In this document: positions 57,667-64,000 of the stretch, piece by piece
How the letters are laid out: each line of letters begins with the position of its first letter
How positions within the stretch are numbered: position 1 is the first letter of the stretch
NCBI RefSeq assembly: GCF_963675165.1
Contig: NC_087387.1
Location: 6,420,058 to 6,484,057 of the forward strand
DNA length: 64,000 bases
Source of the DNA: Halichondria panicea
Lineage: Eukaryota; Porifera; Demospongiae; Suberitida; Halichondriidae
Reading direction: 5' to 3'
Notes under the pieces: generated by a model
The model's database searches: none
What the model saw: only the letters and a program-made list of their open reading frames with translations
Told to the model about the DNA's origin: nothing
Made by a program: the position numbers and the translations under genes

Positions 57667-60600
57667 ATTTCATCGTCCATATCTTACCTTAGTGAGTTGA
57701 GCCGCTTGTTCTTATCACGTAGCGTCTCTGTCTCCTGTGTGCGTGAAGGTGTGTGTGTGATGGTGTGTGCGTGGGCGTACAACGAGCGGCTCAGTGTGTG
57801 GGCGTGTGTGTGCTCACCATCTTAAGAGACACAATATGTTCTAGTAATTGTGTGATGATTTCTTTGTCTACTGGTTTACTAGCATCGCTACTGCTGGGGT
57901 CAGAGGTCAATCGCTGTAGGAAAATATGAGCACTCAACGTTGACTATCAAACAGGCCATAAATATAGACTATAACAGAGTGCGTGCTTCTTTCCACAAAA
58001 CAGGACGTTTTAACCATGCAGAAAGCAATCACTGATCTAAACACATCATTAGACACCTTTCAAAGGCAACATTGATTGTGAAATTAGACAATCATTACTC
58101 AGGTTACTGGTTACTGGCACTCAGCGCTAGCTATCATTATCTCACTTCAATGAGAGCTTCTCGTGATGCGTAGTGTATGTCCTGGGACGCTATAGATAAC
58201 GAGGAGGCGGAGCTTGACCCTTCATCTGGACTCTTGACTCTTGACCCCTCGTCCACACTCCCGACCTCTGACCCCCGACTAGAGGATGAGGAGAGGGGGG
58301 CCACACCGGCACTCTTATCACTAGTCGTAAGGTCTCCTGTGTGTGTGTGTGTGTGTGTGGGGTGGGTGGAGTGGGTGGGAGTGGAGTGTGTGGGTGGGTA
58401 TGTGCTCATACAGTTAGTTACGCACAATGTACATGTACCAGCTACTAAAGTCTATTTGCGTCGACCCCGGAAGTTATGTGGTCATTTATGGAGCTTCATT
58501 TATGCTTTATGTGGTTGGGACTTCTCCATACATGATAGCATACTTACATAGAGACAGAAGCGCTTTTTTAACAAGGAATCTAATGGTATATGAAACTTTG
58601 AATTTTAGTGAAGTATGACAAAGTTATGACAAATTTATGAAACACGCAGGTACAGATTCTAAATTATGCAGATATTGAAAGATAGCCCAGAATCAGCTCA
58701 TACCATGTGATGTTATTCACAGGTAGCTGCCTCAGCACATGCAGTCCTTACTAGGCAGACCATGAATATGACAGTGGCTATGATCAGCGCATTTACTAGA
58801 ATGTATTTACTAGAATGTTTGGCAACCATCACGTTTGCAATTAATTTGTGAGCTCTTTGCAATAAAATTCCACAAACATGGCACAACACTTGTATGGCAT
58901 CACGATCCTAGGCCAGAACAAGATTGCAAAATCTGATTTGGCTCATTTTCCACGTGCTAATAATAAGGTACAGAGGCTGTGGCGTGCTAATAATATGGTA
59001 CAGAGGCTATGGCGTGCTAATAATATGGTACAGAGGCTGTGGCGTGCTAATAATATGGTACAGAGGCTATGGTGTGCTAATAATATGGTACAGAGGCTAT
59101 GGCGTGCTAATAATATGGTACAGAGGCTGTGGCGTGCTAATAATATAGTACAGAGGCTGTGGCGTGCTAATAATAAGGTACAGAGGCTATGGTGTGCTAA
59201 TAATATGGTACAGAGGCTGTGGCGTGCTAATAATATGGTACAGAGGCTGTGGCGTGCTAATAATATGGTACAGAGGCTATGGCGTGCTAATAATATAGTA
59301 CAGAGGCTGTGGCGTGCTAATAATATGGTACAGAGGCTATGGCGTGCTAATAATAAGGTACAGAGGCTATGGCGTGCTAATAATATAGTACAGAGGCTAT
59401 GGCGTGCTAATAATATAGTACAGAGGCTGTGGCGTGCTAATAATATGGTACAGAGGCTATGGCGTGCTAATAATATAGTACAGAGGCTGTGGCGTGCTAA
59501 TAATAAGGTACAGAGGCTATGGCGTGCTAATAATATGGTACAGAGGCTATGGCGTGCTAATAATATGGTACAGAGGCTGTGGCGTGCTAATAATAAGGTA
59601 CAGAGGCTATGGCGTGCTAATAATATGGTACAGAGGCTATGGTGTGCTAATAATATAGTACAGAGGCTATGGCGTGCTAATAATAAGGTACAGAGGCTAT
59701 GGCGTGCTAATAATATAGTACAGAGGCTATGGCGTGCTAATAATATAGTACAGAGGCTGTGGCGTGCTAATAATATAGTACAGAGGCTATGGCGTGCTAA
59801 TAATATAGTACAGAGGCTGTGGCGTGCTAATAATATGGTACAGAGGCTGTGGCGTGCTAATAATATAGTACAGAGGCTATGGCGTGCTAATAATATGGTA
59901 CAGAGGCTGTGGCGTGCTAATAATATGGTACAGAGGCTGTGGCGTGCTAATAATATAGTACAGAGGCTATGGCGTGCTAATAATAAGGTACAGAGGCTAT
60001 GGCGTGCTAATAATAAGGTACAGAGGCTGTGGCGTGCTAATAATATAGTACAGAGGCTATGGTGTGCTAATAATATAGTACAGAGGCTGTGGCGTGCTAA
60101 TAATATGGTACAGAGGCTATGGCGTGCTAATAATAAGGTACAGAGGCTATGGCGTGCTAATAATATAGTACAGAGGCTGTGGCGTGCTAATAATATGGTA
60201 CAGAGGCTGTGGCGTGCTAATAATATGGTACAGAGGCTGTGGCGTGCTAATAATATGGTACAGAGGCTATGGCGTGCTAATAATATGGTACAGAGGCTGT
60301 GGCGTGCTAATAATATGGTACAGAGGCTATGGCGTGCTAATAATATGGTACAGAGGCTATGGCGTGCTAATAATAAGGTACAGAGGCTATGGCGTGCTAA
60401 TAATATAGTACAGAGGCTATGGCGTGCTAATAATATAGTACAGAGGCTGTGGCGTGCTAATAATATGGTACAGAGGCTGTGGCGTGCTAATAATATAGTA
60501 CAGAGGCTGTGGCGTGCTAATAATATGGTACAGAGGCTATGGCGTGCTAATAATATAGTACAGAGGCTATGGCGTGCTAATAATATGGTACAGAGGCTGT

Positions 60601-61850
60601 GGCGTGCTAATAATATAGTACAGAGGCTGTGGCGTGCTAATAATATGGTACAGAGGCTATGGCGTGCTAATAATATAGTACAGAGGCTGTGGCGTGCTAA
60701 TAATAAGGTACAGAGGCTGTGGCGTGCTAATAATATGGTACAGAGGCTGTGGCGTGCTAATAATATGGTACAGAGGCTATGGCGTGCTAATAATATGGTA
60801 CAGAGGCTGTGGCGTGCTAATAATATGGTACAGAGGCTATGGCGTGCTAATAATATGGTACAGAGGCTATGGCGTGCTAATAATAAGGTACAGAGGCTAT
60901 GGCGTGCTAATAATATAGTACAGAGGCTATGGCGTGCTAATAATATAGTACAGAGGCTGTGGCGTGCTAATAATAAGGTACAGAGGCTATGGCGTGCTAA
61001 TAATATGGTACAGAGGCTATGGCGTGCTAATAATATAGTACAGAGGCTGTGGCGTGCTAATAATATGGTACAGAGGCTATGGCGTGCTAACACACAAGAA
61101 GCAATGAAAGCATCCACACTGTAAGTGTAGACTAGTGTCCTATGCAATGCAGGCTGTCTAGACCATGAGCATGGCATCAACTGGACACACACACAGCCTC
61201 TGTAGTAATGCTGGGGTCACCATGACCAGTGCATTAGGCAAGGTCAGAACATGAAAGAGAAGTACATCTGCGGCCCTAATGCTTCACAGTGGACTTGGCC
61301 TGTCAACTTTAACAATCTCCACAAACCATTCTAAACATCTCTGCAGTTGAGCACACGCTAATGGACATACTATTCAGAGTATACTAACAAGTTAGTTTTT
61401 GGACATAACAAAGTGTACAACAAAGATATTATTACATCACTAGAGTGTCCACTCAACTCAGTACAGAATAAACTAGAAAGCAAAACAATCACTCCAAAAG
61501 TTGTCACTAAATAATCAGCTGCCATAGTGCTAGAAATAATATATGCAAGCATAAAAATATGAGTTTTGAAAGAAATGAAAACGATGTGCGATTAATTTAT
61601 TTCCTCTATCCAGAGGCAAGTGTGCTGTGCAGCTTTATACAACATAGCCGCTCACATAACTAGCAGTAGTTGTATCAGGCGTGCATTTCTAGTACTACGG
61701 TAATATTATAATATTAACAAACGTACCGTTGACTTCAATCTTTACATCATGATTATCACATGACTCAGGGCGCTCCATCATTGGACTAGGCTCCACCTTG
61801 CCAACGTATATAGTAGAGGGCTTAGTCTCCGCCTCCATTGCCATGGCCAT
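54691..61850 (-). CDS. RAB3IP: Rabin8-like Rab8 exchange factor (RAB3IP/RAB3IL1, Sec2 family)
   Basis: Sec2-family proteins activate Rab8/Sec4 for exocytosis and cilium formation. Coding exons: 61850-61727, 58336-58146, 57913-57818, 57734-57688, 57466-57379, 56960-56452, 55414-55312, 54994-54928, 54776-54691; all phases fit, giving about 436 residues. The Sec2 coiled coil runs from about 105 to 220 (ITQLLEHIVSLKM, LRDKNKRLNSLR, LTETLFEEAYKMVDDAKGGK, EKRLADATGKIDAMETEM). The C-terminal half carries the Rabin-type domain: ADFEAFQNWLDG, DVDVRPCLKFHTPEISEQV, RRCSLSGNDNVLCTHRLKLG, CDFYMYIGHIQKGIV and LYWQVRKLRAMMSLARLSLE. A Ser/Lys-rich linker (KKLKNGSSSKSSKKPSASG) lies between. The N-terminal exon is unique. 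Intron 1 is 3.4 kb and mostly satellite. Confidence 0.92.
55477..55745 (-). mobile_element. tRNA-derived SINE
   Basis: On the minus strand it starts with a tRNA-like head: A-box-like CTAGTGGTTAGGGTGG and a perfect B-box GGGTTCGATTCC (about 55680-55740). The body contains a short hairpin (AAGTTGGGGCGACGACCCAA). Body sequence is shared with 4153-4295. It lies in a Rabin8 intron. Confidence 0.72.
55803..56240. repeat. 45-bp minisatellite, about 10 copies (Rabin8 intron)
   Basis: Same unit as 13870-14637 and 16215-16430, more diverged at the GCACACAGTG positions. It makes a spurious reading frame. Confidence 0.95.
57018..57084 (+). rRNA. 5' end fragment of 28S rRNA (pseudogene)
   Basis: Sixty-seven bases match the start of eukaryotic large-subunit rRNA: CTCAGATCAGGCGAGACTAC, CCGCTGAATTTAAGCATATC and AATAAGCGGAGGAAAAGAAA follow one another with almost no change from the universal sequence. 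The fragment stops abruptly at GAAAC and passes into a dispersed repeat (57085-57128). It lies in a Rabin8 intron and cannot be a working rRNA. Confidence 0.88.
57210..57322. repeat. 28-bp tandem repeat, 4 copies
   Basis: The unit GGCAATACAGGCAGGGCTAG plus TTCACTAT is repeated four times in the Rabin8 intron. Confidence 0.9.
57440..57684. repeat. (TG)n with repeated copies of a Rabin8 splice acceptor and exon start
   Basis: The true exon start (57466) reads, on the transcribed strand, CACAG then GACAGACATGGATGATGAAA then TGCAC. The same block occurs in the intron with starts at about 57545 and 57592, separated by CA repeat. A diverged copy lacking the acceptor (ATATGGACGATGAAATGCAC) follows the upstream donor at about 57665-57685. 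Confidence 0.9.
58959..61092. repeat. 30-bp satellite, about 71 copies (Rabin8 intron 1)
   Basis: The unit is GGTACAGAGGCTATGGCGTG plus CTAATAATAT. Nearly all variation is confined to ATAT/ATAA before the GT pair, A or G before GTAC, CTATGG/CTGTGG and GGCGTG/GGTGTG. Units of 30 bp lacking stops leave open frames of about 750 codons on both strands (RANNMVQRLW repeats; LARHSLCTIL repeats), which are not supported as genes. Confidence 0.97.
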
Positions 61851-62212
61851 GTATCTGACTGTGTGGGTGGGTGTGTGTGTGTGGGGGGGGAGGTATCAGG
61901 AATGAAGTGAATGCAATACAAACCCCACTAGTGCACAACCAACACCTCACACACAGTCTGTTAATGTTGTGGATACCTTATTACAGAAAAAACAACACGT
62001 AATCACAACTCTAAATACACGATCATAGTTTATGCAATTACAGCACCAGAGAAAAAGTAAGTCCACTTCTCAGTGACGTATTTTAGAACCCCCAAAATTG
62101 CGTTCAGCCTGAGTTGGCGTTGTGGTTACATCATCTACTGTACTGTCAGTAACTAATCTAGGTCATGTATTCGTCCTCTAGCATGTGCTAGTACAATCCA
62201 CCCACCACACGG
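61851..62212. other. Upstream region of Rabin8
   Basis: This is probably the Rabin8 5' UTR and promoter. No TATA box, RNA or transposon is recognised. Confidence 0.4.
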
Positions 62213-62592
62213 TTGTGTGTGTGTGTGTGTGTGTGTGAGTGTGTGTGTGTGTGTGTGTGAGTGTGTGTGTGAGTGTGAGTGAGTGTGAGTGTGTGTGAAT
62301 GTGTGTGAGTGTGTGTGAGTGTGTGTGTGTGTGTGTGTGAGTGTGTGTGTGTGTGTGCGTGTGAGTGTGAGTGAGTGTGAGTGTGTGTGTGTGTGTGTGA
62401 GTGTGTGTGAGTGTGTGTGAGTGTGTGTGTGAGTGTGTGTGTGTGTGTGTGAGTGAGTGTGAGTGAGTGTGAGTGTGTGTGAGTGTGTGTGAGTGTGTGT
62501 GTGTGTGTGTGTGTGAGTGTGAGTGTGTGTGTGTGTGGTGTGTGTGTGGTGTGTGTGTGTGTGTGGTGGGTGTGTGGTGTGTGTGGGCGTGT
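62213..62592. repeat. Compound GT/GAGT microsatellite
   Basis: About 380 bp mixing GTGT runs with GAGTGTGTGTGA motifs and ending in GGTGTG variants. It lies between Rabin8 and the third kinase copy. Confidence 0.95.
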
Positions 62593-62909
62593 GGTGTGTG
62601 AACTCTATAGCCACTAAACACACTTACCTAACAGTCTTGATCCTTGTCAATAGCTAGCTAGCTCAGGTCGATCAGCTTGTACAAGACAATCCTTTGGTCT
62701 GTTTACACAGATCATTGGGTCATGTATTCTGAGCCCCTCCCACAAAATGACCGCACAGTCACGTGATCCAAGACTGCACCTTTGACTTTCCTCTCTTCTT
62801 TGTTGCCTCCACCCATCATTATTATTGCGCATGCGTAATAGGAGAGAAACACACCCATCTGTCATGAATAATGACACGAGATACGCCCGTTTTTTGCAAG
62901 AATCTAATT
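62593..62909. promoter_or_regulatory. Upstream region of the third kinase copy
   Basis: Contains TTGCGCATGCGTAATA (about 62825), an NRF1-type half-palindrome, about 80 bp upstream of the start, and the family-conserved ACGCCCGTTTTTTGCAAGAA just before the start. Confidence 0.45.
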
Positions 62910-64000
62910 ATGGCTTTTAGACACAACAGAAGAATCACAGCTCCCGAGTTGGAACAGTTCATAGTCGCTACTGTTGAGTTGACTGGCCGTGTACTAGGAG
63001 CAGGTGCATATGGCAGTGTGGAGGAGGTAGAGATACCTGGAGCAACGGTAGCTGCCAAAAAATTGCACAAACAGCTTGTCAACCTGGGCTCTCCACAGCA
63101 GGTAGATCTATTTCTAGCTCCACTGCTTATTTTTCTAGTCAGCATAGACTAATTAGTATAATTTACTGGCTGATTTCCCCCCACAGGTTGAGAAATGGGT
63201 GACTGATTTCGTGGAGGAGTGTAAGCTGATGAGCCAGCTCCGTCACCCTCACATAGTACAGTTCCTGGGAGTGTGCTATCTCCCTGGAGCCCAACTCCCC
63301 ATCTTACTGATGGAGAAGCTACAAACCAGCCTCGACAACCTTCTGGAAACCAGCCCCAACATTCCTATTGACCTCAAAGTGCACCTTCTGACGGGGACTG
63401 GCCGAGGGGTGGTCTATCTGCACAGCCGCACTCCACCCATTGCCCATCGTGATCTGTCTGCCAGGAATATTCTAGTCGACAACGGTCTCAATGCCAAGAT
63501 AGCAGACTTAGGTGTTTCTAGGATTGTGAACATTCAGCCTGGCCAACTTGCTGCTTCGATGACTCACGCCCCAGGCAATATTCTGTACATGCCACCAGAG
63601 GCAGCTCAAGAGGAAGGGGTCACACGATACAACACTGCCATAGACATATTCTCCTTTGGTGTGGTATCTCTGTACACACTGACACAAACCTTCCCCAAAG
63701 ATCTCAAGCCTGCTGCATATCATGATCCAGTTACTCGAAGGATAGTTGGTAGATCAGAAATCGAACGCCGTGAAGATTACATCATTCCTATGAAAGTAGC
63801 TCTTGGTGAGACCCACCCCCTAGTCCAGTTGACCCTTATCTGTCTTGAGTTTCTTCCTGAAGATCGACCATCTGCTGTGGTGATGCTGAGAGGATTGAAG
63901 GAGGTTGGAACAACACTCCCTCAGAACTGCAACCAGACCAAGCTGGAACTGATTCAACAGGTGGCTGTGAAGGATGAAGAGATACAGCAAGTTGCTGCTG
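62910..64000 (+). CDS. Kinase/coiled-coil/kelch family, third copy, cut by window end
   Basis: Exon 1 (62910-63106) begins MAFRHNRRITAPELEQF and keeps the glycine loop GAGAYGSV and VAAKKLH. Exon 2 starts at 63188 (VEKWVTDF) and runs off the window in the coiled coil (VKDEEIQQV). Catalytic HRDLSARN is nearer the canonical tyrosine-kinase HRDLAARN than in the other copies; ADLG and MPPE are kept. It differs in the activation segment (TQMPGTG is THAPGNI here) and in the C-lobe (CLEFLPEDRPS), so it is the most diverged of the three. The first intron is nearly identical to that of the other copies. The kelch part should lie beyond the window. Confidence 0.85.

Noticed and set aside
58878-61192. 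Open frames of about 750 codons on both strands
   Set aside because: Produced by the 30-bp satellite in Rabin8 intron 1; variation shows no protein-level constraint.

Overview
The window reads as nuclear DNA of an early-branching metazoan, most likely a demosponge. It is AT-leaning and intron-rich, with short GT-AG introns, and it mixes animal signalling and adhesion genes (TEAD, kappaB-Ras, parvin, an Eph-like receptor, dynamin-related protein, RBM28, Rabin8) with types I associate with sponge genomes (IgGFc-binding-like protein, avidin-like protein, intronless POT transporter, an amplified kinase-kelch family). The species call is inference; no marker gene fixes it. All exon models below come from reading splice sites and checking that exon phases add up.

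Layout. 1-6.5 kb: 3' end of a LINE with reverse transcriptase and poly(A), a partial IgGFc-binding-like gene, a 1.1 kb Mutator-like non-autonomous transposon with a perfect 9-bp target duplication, a SINE fragment, a MITE and an intronless streptavidin-like gene. 7.4-21.1 kb: one minus-strand TEAD gene whose small exons are swamped by intronic minisatellites (38, 29, 45, about 36 and 17 bp units). It is head to head with a plus-strand kappaB-Ras gene (21.7-27.6 kb). That gene converges on a minus-strand Eph-like receptor (27.9-31.0 kb), which is head to head with parvin (31.3-34.3 kb).

34.7-42.9 kb: an inverted pair of nearly identical kinase/coiled-coil/kelch genes flanks a two-exon DRP1-type dynamin. 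The left copy carries two frame breaks; the right copy is intact but carries a MITE inside a kelch exon that seems to be spliced out as an intron. A third copy starts at 62.9 kb and runs off the window. 43.3-50.0 kb: RBM28, whose first intron holds a three-level nest of transposons. 50.4-54.4 kb: an intronless POT-family transporter and an intronless secreted protein. 54.7-61.9 kb: a Rabin8/RAB3IP gene with a 71-copy 30-bp satellite in its first intron.

Several genes could share Hippo/adhesion/trafficking biology (TEAD, parvin, Eph-like, Rabin8), but nothing here shows an operon-like unit. The most unusual signals are: a transposon-derived intron candidate that restores the reading frame; an Eph-type receptor without a kinase but with repeated NPSY-type tyrosine motifs in its tail; and minisatellites in three separate genes (TEAD, kappaB-Ras, Rabin8) whose unit is a copy of the adjacent exon-intron junction, so that the genes carry arrays of duplicate splice sites.
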